Assembly: GCA_963703125.1 (NCBI GenBank)
Contig: OY969790.1
Span: 1,054,001 to 1,118,000, forward strand
DNA from: MFD04716-140 sp963703125
GTDB taxonomy: Bacteria > Bacteroidota > Bacteroidia > Flavobacteriales > Flavobacteriaceae
Length of the DNA stretch: 64,000 nt
Direction of reading: 5' to 3'
The notes beneath the pieces were generated by a model that ran no database searches, was not told the origin of the DNA, and worked only from the letters and a program-made list of their open reading frames with translations. Below are positions 48,381-56,917 of this stretch, in pieces. A program made the translations under genes and the position numbers. The first letter of the stretch is position 1. Each line of letters starts with the position of its first letter.

Positions 48381-48545
48381 AAAGTCGTACCGTTCCGCCC
48401 TCGCTATTGATTCATAAGAACGTTGATCCAATTCCCGATCGGCCCGGACGGTCTGCTTTAAAAATTCTATTTCTTCCTTATCGAATAAATTTTTAAGCAA
48501 TAAGTACCCGTCTTTATGATGCGCTTTTAATTGTTCGTCGGTCAA
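48350..48545 (-). pseudogene. Truncated phytanoyl-CoA dioxygenase (5' fragment), decayed
   Basis: The N-terminal piece of a PhyH-family Fe(II)/2-oxoglutarate dioxygenase: LTDEQLKAHHKDGYLLLKNL, EEIEFLKQTVRADRELDQRS. The expected continuation GGTVRLSI, then NHLGNPYG, is found in another frame with a TGA where Trp is expected, so it carries both a frameshift and a nonsense change. The fragment ends at 48350-48360 against the truncated Gfo/Idh/MocA fragment. The Fe-binding HxD...H part is missing. Start codon unclear (TTG at 48545). Confidence 0.75.
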
Positions 48546-48700
48546 CGCCTTCTTTGAAATTAATAAAATGGTTATAGAGCTAAAATTTCTTGTTATCCCA
48601 TTAAAGGATAAACAAAAGTTAGTAATTATTTATTTCAAAAAATGACAACTGCGATCAAGAACATTCCGATATTTTATATGGTAATCGGGAATAAAAGGAT

Positions 48701-49501
48701 TCACAATTCCTTCAGTCGAATATTTCGATATTCAACCTTCATCGGTGGGCCCACCTGTAGTTGAAATCCAAGTTTGCCCGAAAATCTTCTATTTATGGAA
48801 TCGTTATCAATAACTTCACTCATTAACACCCCGTTAATATAGTGCTGAAGTCGATTATCCTTTATAATAAGATGAAGGTCGTTCCATTCGTCCTGATGTA
48901 TCATGGTTTGCAAAGAGTCCGAATTACCAAGATATTCAATTACTTCCCTGCTTTGCCATGCATTGTTCAGTATGTTCGTATACATAGAGCCGGGTGTATT
49001 CGGATTTACCTGTGAAGTAATAACTGCGACTTCACCGCGATATGCCAAAGTGGTTCTTTTGCGTTCCGCATAATTTTGGCCCGTATTCCTATTTTGACCA
49101 TCAATGCTAGCCTGATACCCACGTAATGTATGAGGGATGGTATCTAGGATTTCATTTCTATAATTAACGCCGCTATTTCCATTCCCAGAAATTCTGAACT
49201 GGGTCTTTAGTTCAAAATCAGATGGTTCCCCACCTTCCCAAACAAGAAAAGTACTTGATTTCAAAGGCTTGTCAGGTTTGGTTTCACCTATGATACTTCC
49301 GTTCTCCGCTCGCCAAAAATCAGGATTTCCATCCCATTTGTCCAAAGTGCTATCATTAAAAATGGGAACAAAACCTTCTTCTGTAATACTCCTTTTACCA
49401 TTCTTATCCGGCGTATTCTTGCATGCTACAAAAATAGACAGGAATAGAATCGGAAATAGTAGTACATATGGATTGAAGTGTTCAAAGTTAAAAAACTTCA
49501 T
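48701..49501 (-). CDS. DUF1080 (3-keto-disaccharide hydrolase-like) lipoprotein
   Basis: A 266-residue lipoprotein from ATG 49501; lipobox-like LFLSIFVAC with mature start CKNTPDKNG. The DUF1080 concanavalin-like fold is marked by FVPIFNDSTLDKWDGN, DFWRAENGSIIGETKP, RISGNGNSGVNYRNE, GYQASIDG and EWNDLHLIIKDNRLQHYING. Members have been described as hydrolases of 3-keto-glycosides, cleaving sugars already oxidised at C3. That would fit a genome region rich in sugar dehydrogenases and Gfo/Idh/MocA enzymes, but the specific activity here is inferred. The frame is open 14 codons upstream, but those precede the signal. Confidence 0.9.
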   Translation of the reverse strand: MKFFNFEHFNPYVLLFPILFLSIFVACKNTPDKNGKRSITEEGFVPIFNDSTLDKWDGNPDFWRAENGSIIGETKPDKPLKSSTFLVWEGGEPSDFELKTQFRISGNGNSGVNYRNEILDTIPHTLRGYQASIDGQNRNTGQNYAERKRTTLAYRGEVAVITSQVNPNTPGSMYTNILNNAWQSREVIEYLGNSDSLQTMIHQDEWNDLHLIIKDNRLQHYINGVLMSEVIDNDSINRRFSGKLGFQLQVGPPMKVEYRNIRLKEL

Positions 49502-49945
49502 GGTTTTGATTTTGGAAAATATCCGTGTTTTTAAAAATAACAAATTATGTGTGAATAGTGGAATGGAATAGACGAACGATCTAAATCATCTGTTCAAAGA
49601 GATTGCTCCCACTTCGGTCTTTCAAAATTAAGGTCATTATACAGTTAAGAAAACAATTCAAGACCTTTTAGGGATTGGTTGAAACTAAAAAGAGCCCTAT
49701 CAGTTTTGACAGGACTCTTTTACGAGAACACTATATGAAAATGAAAAAATTTACTTCTGCTTTTGTACGAACCAAACTTAGCAAGGCATGTCAAAAAACG
49801 CAACTAAATGATGTGAACATGGCCATTTATGTTGTGAGATGGCCTTATCTTGTTTTAAGATCGATAAAAAGCATCAATAAAATATACGTATTCTTAATTT
49901 TGAACGTTGTGATGTTTGTAGACAAGGCTTCAACGCTTCTGCATT
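49502..49945. other. Intergenic region with orphan hairpin
   Basis: About 440 bp between divergent genes. It contains a strong hairpin (listed separately) and, from 49735, an open frame (KMKKFTSAFVRTKLSKACQK) that runs into the following lipoprotein gene in another frame. That frame has no recognisable domain and is probably not a gene. Promoters for both flanking genes should lie here; none could be fixed by eye. Confidence 0.4.
49687..49721. terminator. Terminator-like hairpin, possibly bidirectional
   Basis: A 15-bp imperfect stem, AAAAGAGCCCTATCA against TGACAGGACTCTTTT (two mismatches), with a 4-nt loop GTTT. The A/T-rich arm ends act as a U-tract in both directions. No annotated gene ends here on either strand, so it is either the end of an unseen small transcript or a leader element of the downstream lipoprotein gene. 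Confidence 0.6.
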
Positions 49946-50326
49946 ATGAAAAAAATAACCGCCATACTGCTCTTGGTCATTTTTATGACCGCATGTTCCA
50001 AGGATCAGGATGATACCATCAATGTGGAATTGGAGGGCAAATGGATACTTACCAATGCTTTGTGTTATTGCGGATTTGATTCAAATACTGATTTTAGCGT
50101 ACATAAGATTGCATTTGAAAAAAGTAATCTTTTGGTGACCAATTCAGGAAGTCTGCAATTCCTAATGAATGCTTCGGGTACCTTCACCGTAAGCGGAAAT
50201 TTGATTACACTACAAAATGGCAGCCAGTACAAATATGTCTTAAAGGGCAATAATTTAGAATTGACTTTTGTAGATCAACCCAATATTGCCGACGACGAGC
50301 TTTTTTTGGTGTACGAAAAAAATTAA
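49946..50326 (+). CDS. Lipocalin-like small lipoprotein
   Basis: A 126-residue lipoprotein, lipobox VIFMTAC and mature start CSKDQDDTINVELEGKWILT. The LEGKWxLT opening and following strands (TNSGSLQFLMNASGTFTVSG, YKYVLKGNNLELTFVDQP) match the small lipocalin-like lipoproteins frequent in flavobacteria. Ligand unknown. Monocistronic; the next gene is convergent and begins 24 bp further on. Confidence 0.75.
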   Translation: MKKITAILLLVIFMTACSKDQDDTINVELEGKWILTNALCYCGFDSNTDFSVHKIAFEKSNLLVTNSGSLQFLMNASGTFTVSGNLITLQNGSQYKYVLKGNNLELTFVDQPNIADDELFLVYEKN

Positions 50327-50350
50327 TTTCCTTGATTAAAAATTCTATAC

Positions 50351-51529
50351 TTATTGAAAAGCCGGAATACCGGTAATATCCGCCCCGGTTATCAATAAAT
50401 GAATATCGTGTGTGCCCTCGTAGGTGACCACACTTTCCAAGTTCATCATGTGCCTCATTATACTGTATTCGCCGGTGATGCCCATGCCTCCCAACATTTG
50501 TCTGGCTTCCCTGGCAATCTTAAGGGCCATATCCACATTATTGCGCTTCGCCATTGAAATTTGGGCCGTGGACGCCTTATCCTCATTTTTGAGTTGCCCC
50601 AATCTAAAGGCCAAGAGCTGTGCCTTTGTAATTTCGGTGATCATCTCCGCCAACTTCTTTTGTTGCAGTTGAAATGCGGCAATAGGCTTGCCAAATTGTA
50701 TTCGCTCCTTGGCATATCTCAGAGCCGTATCATAGCAATCCATCGCTGCCCCAATGGCACCCCATGCAATTCCATATCGTGCCGAGTCAAGACAACCCAA
50801 GGGGGCACCCAAACCACTTTTGTTTGGCAAAAGATTTCCTTTTGGAACCTTTACATTGTCAAAAATCAACTCACCGGTGGCCGAGGCCCGTAACGACCAT
50901 TTGTTATGTGTTTCCGGAGTTGAAAATCCTGTCATTCCTCTTTCGACAATAAGACCATGAATACGGCCCTCCTCATTTTTTGCCCAAACCACTGCAATAT
51001 CCGCAAAGGGGGAATTGGAGATCCAGAGTTTGGCCCCGTTCAAAAGATAATGGTCGCCCATATCCTTAAATTTTGTTTCCATCCCACCCGGGTTCGAACC
51101 ATGATTGGGTTCTGTCAAACCAAAACAACCCATAAATTCGCCTGTTGCCAATTTAGGGAGGTATTTTTTTCTTTGTTCCTCAGTCCCATACTTATATATC
51201 GGATACATTACCAAAGAAGATTGCACGGATGCTGTTGAGCGCACCCCACTATCGCCACGTTCTATTTCTTGCATAATGAGTCCGTAACTGATCTGATCTA
51301 AACCTGCACCCCCATATTGTTCAGGAATATAGGGACCAAACGCACCTATTTCCGCCAAACCGCCAATAATAGATTTAGGGAATTCTGCTTTCTGCGCATA
51401 TTCTTCAATGATCGGGGAGACATCTCTTTTTACCCATTGTCGGGCGGCATCACGCACCAATTTGTGTTCTTCAGAAAGTAGGTCATCCAAATTATAATAA
51501 TCAGGTGCTTCAAAAAGGTCTGGTCTCAT
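50351..51529 (-). CDS. Acyl-CoA dehydrogenase (glutaryl-CoA dehydrogenase-like)
   Basis: A 392-residue flavoprotein starting at ATG 51529 (MRPDLFEAPDYYNLDDLLS); the 14 codons open upstream are not family sequence. Domain order is the usual helical N-terminus, beta middle (CFGLTEPNHGSNPGGMETK, LNGAKLWISNSPFAD) and helical C-terminus (YAKERIQFGKPIAAFQLQQ, REARQMLGGMGITGEY). The catalytic Glu lies in VVTYEGTHDIHLLITG, a form typical of glutaryl-CoA dehydrogenase. It oxidises, and perhaps decarboxylates, an acyl-CoA, passing electrons to ETF. The Rieske oxygenase gene upstream is on the same strand, 77 bp away. Confidence 0.94.
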   Translation of the reverse strand: MRPDLFEAPDYYNLDDLLSEEHKLVRDAARQWVKRDVSPIIEEYAQKAEFPKSIIGGLAEIGAFGPYIPEQYGGAGLDQISYGLIMQEIERGDSGVRSTASVQSSLVMYPIYKYGTEEQRKKYLPKLATGEFMGCFGLTEPNHGSNPGGMETKFKDMGDHYLLNGAKLWISNSPFADIAVVWAKNEEGRIHGLIVERGMTGFSTPETHNKWSLRASATGELIFDNVKVPKGNLLPNKSGLGAPLGCLDSARYGIAWGAIGAAMDCYDTALRYAKERIQFGKPIAAFQLQQKKLAEMITEITKAQLLAFRLGQLKNEDKASTAQISMAKRNNVDMALKIAREARQMLGGMGITGEYSIMRHMMNLESVVTYEGTHDIHLLITGADITGIPAFQ

Positions 51530-51606
51530 ACTGAAAATTTTAAAATCAAAGGTAATAATATAACATTTCAACTGGCAAGTGTTATATTATAAAATAGAAA
51601 ATTGGT

Positions 51607-52710
51607 TCAACATTCCGAATTCCGATCATTTAGAAATTGGGCCAACAAACTATGGAAATGATGCACCCCTTTTTCACGTGAGGGAGAAAACCTTCCAGCT
51701 TTGTAGAATTTTGATCGTACCCCTTTTTGAACACCTTCCACAACCTCCTCGTCTTCCATTTCAACCTTGTCAAGGACAGATCCAGCTCCTTTGTCCAATT
51801 TGGCAGTATCCCATACATAACTCATAAAAGAGACTTTAGTTTGATCAATGCCAAGTGGTTGAACAATATTTACCGAAAGTCCCCAAGGATAAAAATTGAA
51901 CATCATATTAGGGAATACCCAAAAGTAATAGGCCGCTATCTTTTGGCCGTAATCCAAATGATCTGCCGGTAAATCAAAAATCTCGGCGGTGTTGTCGGCG
52001 TAACCAATCTGTAGGTTCATATACGTATGGAGCACGGTATCATAATTTCCATAATCCAATACGGCATCAAGGTCTTCATGCACAAAGGGAATATGAAATC
52101 CTTCTAAATAATTATCGCAGTACAGTGCCCAATGAGCTTTAACAAAATAATCCTTACTACGGGTTTCATCCAATTTGAACTTATGAAGGGGTAAAAATCC
52201 GATTCGCTCGTTCATTCCATCAATAACCTTTTGAAAATCATAGGCAGGATCTAAACCTGCAAACAAAAATGGTCCCCACTTGCGCAAAGGGAATTGATGT
52301 AAACTATCGCAATGTCTCGGAAAATTCTCGGTTTCCTTAAATTCGGGCATGTGTTCAAAACTTCCATCCAATCCAAAACGCCTGCCATGATAACCGCAAA
52401 TCAATTTTTTTGTCTTCCCGGAATTCGTAACGACTAAATTTCCCCGATGCGTACAAACATTTGTTAAGCAATTTATTGTATCGGAAGCATCTCTTGTTAA
52501 AAGCATAGGCTCGGTCAGGAATTTATCCAATAGAACAAAAGGATATGCCTGTTGCGCGGAAGGCACTAGATTTTCATGACCGATCCATTGCCAAGTTCTA
52601 TAGAAGACATTTTGCTTTAGAAGTTCAAAAATCTCGGGATCTCTATAAAATGAAGCGGGCAAAGTTTCCGCCTTGCGTATGTCCGGATCTATATTGAAAT
52701 TGTAGCCCAT
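51607..52710 (-). CDS. Rieske non-haem iron oxygenase, alpha subunit (choline monooxygenase-like)
   Basis: A 367-residue oxygenase. The Rieske cluster ligands are CTHRG near residue 88 and CGYHGRRF near 105. The catalytic-domain iron motif is NYLEGFHIPFVHEDLD with two His, and PNMMFNFYPWGLSVNI belongs to the SRPBCC-fold C-terminus. This motif spacing is shared with choline/carnitine/betaine-type and aromatic-ring oxygenases; no beta subunit or reductase is adjacent, so electrons must come from elsewhere. The substrate cannot be determined. Divergent from the permease gene. Confidence 0.92.
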   Translation of the reverse strand: MGYNFNIDPDIRKAETLPASFYRDPEIFELLKQNVFYRTWQWIGHENLVPSAQQAYPFVLLDKFLTEPMLLTRDASDTINCLTNVCTHRGNLVVTNSGKTKKLICGYHGRRFGLDGSFEHMPEFKETENFPRHCDSLHQFPLRKWGPFLFAGLDPAYDFQKVIDGMNERIGFLPLHKFKLDETRSKDYFVKAHWALYCDNYLEGFHIPFVHEDLDAVLDYGNYDTVLHTYMNLQIGYADNTAEIFDLPADHLDYGQKIAAYYFWVFPNMMFNFYPWGLSVNIVQPLGIDQTKVSFMSYVWDTAKLDKGAGSVLDKVEMEDEEVVEGVQKGVRSKFYKAGRFSPSREKGVHHFHSLLAQFLNDRNSEC

Positions 52711-52797
52711 AGCATTTTAAATTTGTACATTCGATGGAAGTCTTTCAAAAGTAAGTAATATACCCAGAATTATTTTAGGCCCCTATTCATTATCAAT

Positions 52798-54105
52798 ATG
52801 CAAAACGAAAAAAAGATGGGCCTTTGGACAAGTACCTCACTTGTTATTGGAAATATGATAGGTGCCGGTATTTTTTTAATGCCTGCGGCACTAGCGGCTT
52901 ATGGTGGCATCAGTATTTTAGGGTGGATTTTTTCTGCTGCTGGGGCACTGCTTTTGGCCCAGGTGTTTAGCAAACTCAGTAAATTGGTTTCCAACAAGAA
53001 TGGTGGACCCTATGTCTATACAAGAGAAGGGTTGGGAGACTTTGCGGGGTTCTTGGTATCCTGGGGCTATTGGATATCCAACTGGACAAGCAATGCGGCC
53101 ATTACCATTGCCTTAATAAGTGCGCTCAGTGTCTTTTTTCCTATTTTGGAGCAAAGTCCAATTATTGCTGTTTTTACCGGCCTAGGGGCTATTTGGCTCC
53201 TAACCTGGGTAAACTCGAAGGGCGTTAGGGAATCGGGCAAAGTACAGGTGGTAACCACACTTTTGAAAATAGTTCCTTTGGTACTTGTTATCCTAGGCGG
53301 GGTGTTCTTTTTTGACATTAACAACTTTCTTCCCTTTAACCCAAGTGAGGCCTCCAATATGGGTGCCATAGCCATTACTGCAACGATGACATTATATGCT
53401 TTTTTAGGAGTTGAGAGCGCTACGGTTCCTGCCGGGAATGTAAAAGACCCGGAAAAGACCGTACCGAGGGCCACTATGTTGGGCACAATCATCACCACTT
53501 TATTATACATTTTGGGAACGATTGCGGTAATGGGTATGATTTCTTCGGATATCCTGTCAAAATCGCCCGCTCCATTCGCCGACGCTATGGAAATCATAAG
53601 CGGGGAATGGGGACGATATCTAGTTGCTGCCGGTGTCGCTATCGCCGCTTTTGGGGCACTTAACGGTTGGATACTGATCATGGGGCAAGTATCCATGGCC
53701 ACTGCGGAAGACCATCTTTTTCCAAGGGTATTTAAGAAAAAAAATAGCAACAGAGTACCAGCCTTGGGTATGGTAATAGGCAGCGCATTGACCTCGGTCG
53801 TCATGTTTATGAATTTTTCAGAGGGTCTTGTAGAACAGTTTCGATTTATTATTTTGCTAACGACTTTATGCTGTCTTATTCCCTATTTGTTCTCTACGGC
53901 AGCCTATCTGCTTATTGTAATCGAGCGGAAATATAGCAATCAAAATTGGCTGTCGGTAATTGGCGTAGGGGGTCTGGCGTTTGCATATTCTCTATGGGCC
54001 ATTTACGGCGCCGGTGAGAAAGTAGTTTTTTGGGGATTTTTATTATTGCTTGCCGGAATTCCCTTTTATATTTGGATGAAATGGCGCAATAAGGACACTG
54101 TTTAA
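52798..54105 (+). CDS. APC-family amino acid permease/antiporter
   Basis: A 435-residue membrane transporter with about 12 helices. The first carries the APC signature GNMIGAGIFLMPAALAAYGG near residues 18-37. TREGLGDFAGFLVSWGYWIS and LGVESATVPAGNVKDPEKTV match the AdiC/PotE group of basic amino acid and polyamine antiporters. It lies 8 bp before an arginine-deiminase-superfamily gene, which makes arginine, a methylarginine or a related guanidino compound the likely cargo. Confidence 0.93.
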   Translation: MQNEKKMGLWTSTSLVIGNMIGAGIFLMPAALAAYGGISILGWIFSAAGALLLAQVFSKLSKLVSNKNGGPYVYTREGLGDFAGFLVSWGYWISNWTSNAAITIALISALSVFFPILEQSPIIAVFTGLGAIWLLTWVNSKGVRESGKVQVVTTLLKIVPLVLVILGGVFFFDINNFLPFNPSEASNMGAIAITATMTLYAFLGVESATVPAGNVKDPEKTVPRATMLGTIITTLLYILGTIAVMGMISSDILSKSPAPFADAMEIISGEWGRYLVAAGVAIAAFGALNGWILIMGQVSMATAEDHLFPRVFKKKNSNRVPALGMVIGSALTSVVMFMNFSEGLVEQFRFIILLTTLCCLIPYLFSTAAYLLIVIERKYSNQNWLSVIGVGGLAFAYSLWAIYGAGEKVVFWGFLLLLAGIPFYIWMKWRNKDTV

Positions 54106-54113
54106 ATTAATCA

Positions 54114-54992
54114 ATGAACTTTACCTGCCAATCTGAATATTTACCCCTTGCATCGGTCTATATCAAAACCGCCCCATCTGCCTTCATCGATCAAGGGAAG
54201 TTGGGTAAGGAATGGGAAAGATTGAATTATCTCTCCCGACCAGATTTCCTGAAAGCAAAGAAAGAATATGTCATGTTCGAATCATTGCTTAAAAATGAGG
54301 TGAAGGACTTACGTTATTTTCATAAAAATGAAAACCTGAGTATCGACTCAATTTATTGTCGGGACGCTTCGATTGCAACAGATCATGGCGCGATTATCTG
54401 CAATATGGGAAAAGAGGCAAGAAATCAAGAACCAAAAGCGCAGGAGCGGGCTTTTTTGGAGACAGGAATGACAATTTTGGGAACCATCAACGCTCCTGGC
54501 ACCTTGGAAGGTGGTGATGTCGCATGGCTTGATAGGAAAACTTTGGCGGTGGGGCTTACCTACCGTACCAATGCCGAAGGCATTCGGCAATTGAAACGAT
54601 TGCTTGTCCCATTTGATATATCGGTCATGGTCGTAGATTTGCCGCATTACAAGGGCGTTTCCGACGTATTTCATCTCATGTCCATTTTTAGTCCTATTGA
54701 TAAAGATTTGGCAGTGGTATACTCGCCTTTGATGCCGATTCGTTTTAGGAACGAATTGATGTGCAGGGGTTTTGAACTGGTTGAAGTTGTGGATTCCGAA
54801 TTTGAATCTATGGGCTGCAATGTGCTGGCTTTGTCCCCCAGAAAGTGCTTGATGGTTAAAGGAAATCCTGAGACAGCATCACGACTCGTAAAAGCCGGTT
54901 GTGAAGTCCTTTCCTATACCGGCAACGAAATTAGTGTAAAAGGTGGAGGCGGGCCTACTTGCTTAACAAGACCTATCCAACGAATTTTATAG
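54114..54992 (+). CDS. Dimethylarginine dimethylaminohydrolase/arginine deiminase-family hydrolase
   Basis: A 292-residue pentein-fold enzyme. Substrate-binding Asp-type residues are in YCRDASIATDHGAI, TLEGGDVAWLD is the family LEGGD motif, the catalytic His is in DVFHLMSIFSPI, and the nucleophilic Cys is in GGGPTCLTRPIQRI near residue 285. The reaction is hydrolysis of a guanidino group, giving citrulline and an amine or ammonia. DDAH is more likely than classical arginine deiminase, which is about 400 residues long. It sits 8 bp after a basic-amino-acid-type permease, a natural uptake-and-hydrolysis pair. Confidence 0.9.
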   Translation: MNFTCQSEYLPLASVYIKTAPSAFIDQGKLGKEWERLNYLSRPDFLKAKKEYVMFESLLKNEVKDLRYFHKNENLSIDSIYCRDASIATDHGAIICNMGKEARNQEPKAQERAFLETGMTILGTINAPGTLEGGDVAWLDRKTLAVGLTYRTNAEGIRQLKRLLVPFDISVMVVDLPHYKGVSDVFHLMSIFSPIDKDLAVVYSPLMPIRFRNELMCRGFELVEVVDSEFESMGCNVLALSPRKCLMVKGNPETASRLVKAGCEVLSYTGNEISVKGGGGPTCLTRPIQRIL

Positions 54993-54995
54993 AAA

Positions 54996-55709
54996 TTACA
55001 TCTTCAAATAAAATTCCTTTGTCAAATTGATATACTCTGGAGTATATTGATGCCGCTCATTTTCAATAACCAATTCGGTTATCTCCGTTGCCTCCTTTTC
55101 GAAGCGGAGCTCCAATAAACTTCTTACAATTTCAGAGCTATTGTTACCCTTGATCCTAGTAATTTTGGACGCAAAGAGGCTGAATTCCTCAGCAATTTTA
55201 ATGAACCTCCCCTCCTCTTTTGACGGGATGATTGTGCTAAAGGCTCCTTTTCCGGCCAATAATTTGGATACCCCTTCCAAGAGCTCTTCAAAGGGCAATG
55301 ATTGATTTTGCCTGGCAGTATCCCTTGATTGGTTGCCACTGGAAACAACCTCAGAATAAAAAGGCGGGTTCGAAAGGATGAGGTCATACTTTTCCTCAAT
55401 TTCGCCGACAAACCCATCCAGTCCGGAATGGTAGCAAAAAAGACGGTCCGCCCAAACGGAAGCTTCAAAATTTTCCACGCATTGCTCGTAGGCAGCTTCA
55501 TCAATCTCAATAGCGTCAATAGTCTCGGCTAAACTTCGTTGTGCAATCATTAATGCTACTACCCCTGTTCCCGCTCCGATATCCAAGATTGAATTGGGCC
55601 TGTTCTTCAATGAGGCCCAGGCACCCAATAAAACACCGTCGGTACCGATTTTCATGGCACAACGGTCTTGATGAATGGTAAATTGTTTGAATCTAAAAGG
55701 TTTACTCAT
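54996..55709 (-). CDS. trmN6: tRNA1(Val) (adenine(37)-N6)-methyltransferase
   Basis: A 237-residue SAM-dependent methyltransferase starting at ATG 55709 (MSKPFRFKQFTIHQDRCAMK); 23 open codons upstream are not family-like. The SAM-binding motif is SILDIGAGTGVVALMIAQ, the catalytic NPPF motif is in LILSNPPFYSEVV, and FRFKQFTIHQDRCAMKIGTD is the hallmark N-terminus of YfiC/TrmN6. It modifies A37 next to the anticodon of tRNA1(Val). Housekeeping gene, convergent with the DDAH-like gene with only 3 bp between. Confidence 0.93.
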   Translation of the reverse strand: MSKPFRFKQFTIHQDRCAMKIGTDGVLLGAWASLKNRPNSILDIGAGTGVVALMIAQRSLAETIDAIEIDEAAYEQCVENFEASVWADRLFCYHSGLDGFVGEIEEKYDLILSNPPFYSEVVSSGNQSRDTARQNQSLPFEELLEGVSKLLAGKGAFSTIIPSKEEGRFIKIAEEFSLFASKITRIKGNNSSEIVRSLLELRFEKEATEITELVIENERHQYTPEYINLTKEFYLKM

Positions 55710-55893
55710 AGCTATGTGATTGTGCTTTTTTCGAGGATTGGCCAAAACTTCATTTTCAAGCAATAACTTTGTTTCCAAAGCCTACAAATGTATAACTTTG
55801 AATAGATAGCCCATTTCCCGGAATAAAAATGGGCCTGCCTAGGAGTTGGTTTTATGGGGTATCTTAACATATTCATGCACAAAACGAGAATAA

Positions 55894-56847
55894 ATGGGTA
55901 AAAATTCTAGGCGCTCGTTCATTAAAAAAACGGGGTTTTCGGCACTTTCCTTTCCTTTTTTGAATCCTTGGCCAACCGATTTTGGTTTTAATAAACCTTT
56001 CGATGAAACATTGCAAGTACACATTTTTTCAAAGCACCTACAGTTTTTAGACTTTAGGGCAGTTGGCGAAAAGGCGGCCGAAATGGGTTTCGCCGGAGTT
56101 GATCTTACGGTTCGCCCCAACGGCCATGTTGCCCCCGGGCAAGTAGAAGATGTTCTGCCCCAAGCCCTGGAGGCCATTCGGGCCGCAGGCTCCGAATGTT
56201 GTTTGATGACCACGGCCGTTGGATCGATCCAAAACAAAGTTGACGTGCAGGTACTCAAGGTGGCAGCCGCCAACAAGGTTCGGTTTTATCGCTGCAATTG
56301 GTATGATTACGGACCGGAAGTACCAATGGCCCAACAGTTGATAAATTACTCCAACGAAATCCGCGACCTATCTGAGTTAAATTCCCAATTGGGTTTGGTA
56401 GGCTGCTATCAAAACCATTCGGGACTCAAGGTCGGGGCCTCCCTGTGGGAAGTAATGACCTTGCTTTCAAAGGCAGATCCCAAAAATTTTGGTTCCCAGT
56501 TTGATATTCGGCATGCCGTTGTGGAAGGGGGATTGTCATGGGAGAATAACCTACGGCTCATACAGGACCACATCAAAACCATAGTTTTAAAGGATTTTAT
56601 TTGGAAAATGGAAGGAGGAAAATGGATTGTTCAAAACGTACCCTTGGGAGAGGGTATGGTTGATTTTAAAAAGTATTTCAAGATATTGAAGCAATATCAT
56701 ATCAAGGTTCCCGCCATATTGCATATGGAGTATAGTCTTGGAGGGGCCGAGCATGGAAAAAGAGACATCGAAATTCCAAAAGCGACCGTCTACAATGCCA
56801 TGAAAAGAGATCTTGAAAAAACAAAACAGCTTTGGTCGGAGGCCTAA
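55894..56847 (+). CDS. Exported sugar phosphate isomerase/epimerase (TIM barrel)
   Basis: A 317-residue xylose-isomerase-like barrel with a Tat-type start (SRRSFIKKTGFSALSFPFLN). Barrel segments include EMGFAGVDLTVRPNGHVAPG, RFYRCNWYDYGPEV, LVGCYQNHSGLKVG, FGSQFDIRHAVVEGG, IKTIVLKDFIWKME and ILHMEYSLGGAEHG, containing the expected His/Asp/Glu metal ligands. It precedes the cytochrome c/PQQ-type dehydrogenase by 70 bp on the same strand, so the pair may act in sequence on an oxidised sugar in the periplasm. Confidence 0.9.
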   Translation: MGKNSRRSFIKKTGFSALSFPFLNPWPTDFGFNKPFDETLQVHIFSKHLQFLDFRAVGEKAAEMGFAGVDLTVRPNGHVAPGQVEDVLPQALEAIRAAGSECCLMTTAVGSIQNKVDVQVLKVAAANKVRFYRCNWYDYGPEVPMAQQLINYSNEIRDLSELNSQLGLVGCYQNHSGLKVGASLWEVMTLLSKADPKNFGSQFDIRHAVVEGGLSWENNLRLIQDHIKTIVLKDFIWKMEGGKWIVQNVPLGEGMVDFKKYFKILKQYHIKVPAILHMEYSLGGAEHGKRDIEIPKATVYNAMKRDLEKTKQLWSEA

Positions 56848-56917
56848 ACTCAATAATAGGCATGTACGCAACGAGTAATAAATTTACAAACTAGCCAGTG
56901 AACCAATAACAGAATCA

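Noticed and set aside
49735..50013. 93-codon plus-strand frame beginning KMKKFTSAFVRTK
   Set aside because: Runs 68 nt into the lipoprotein gene in another frame; no domain, and the downstream gene has its own clean start.
53067..53804. 245-codon minus-strand open frame inside the APC permease
   Set aside because: Antisense of membrane-protein codons; the permease itself is unmistakable.
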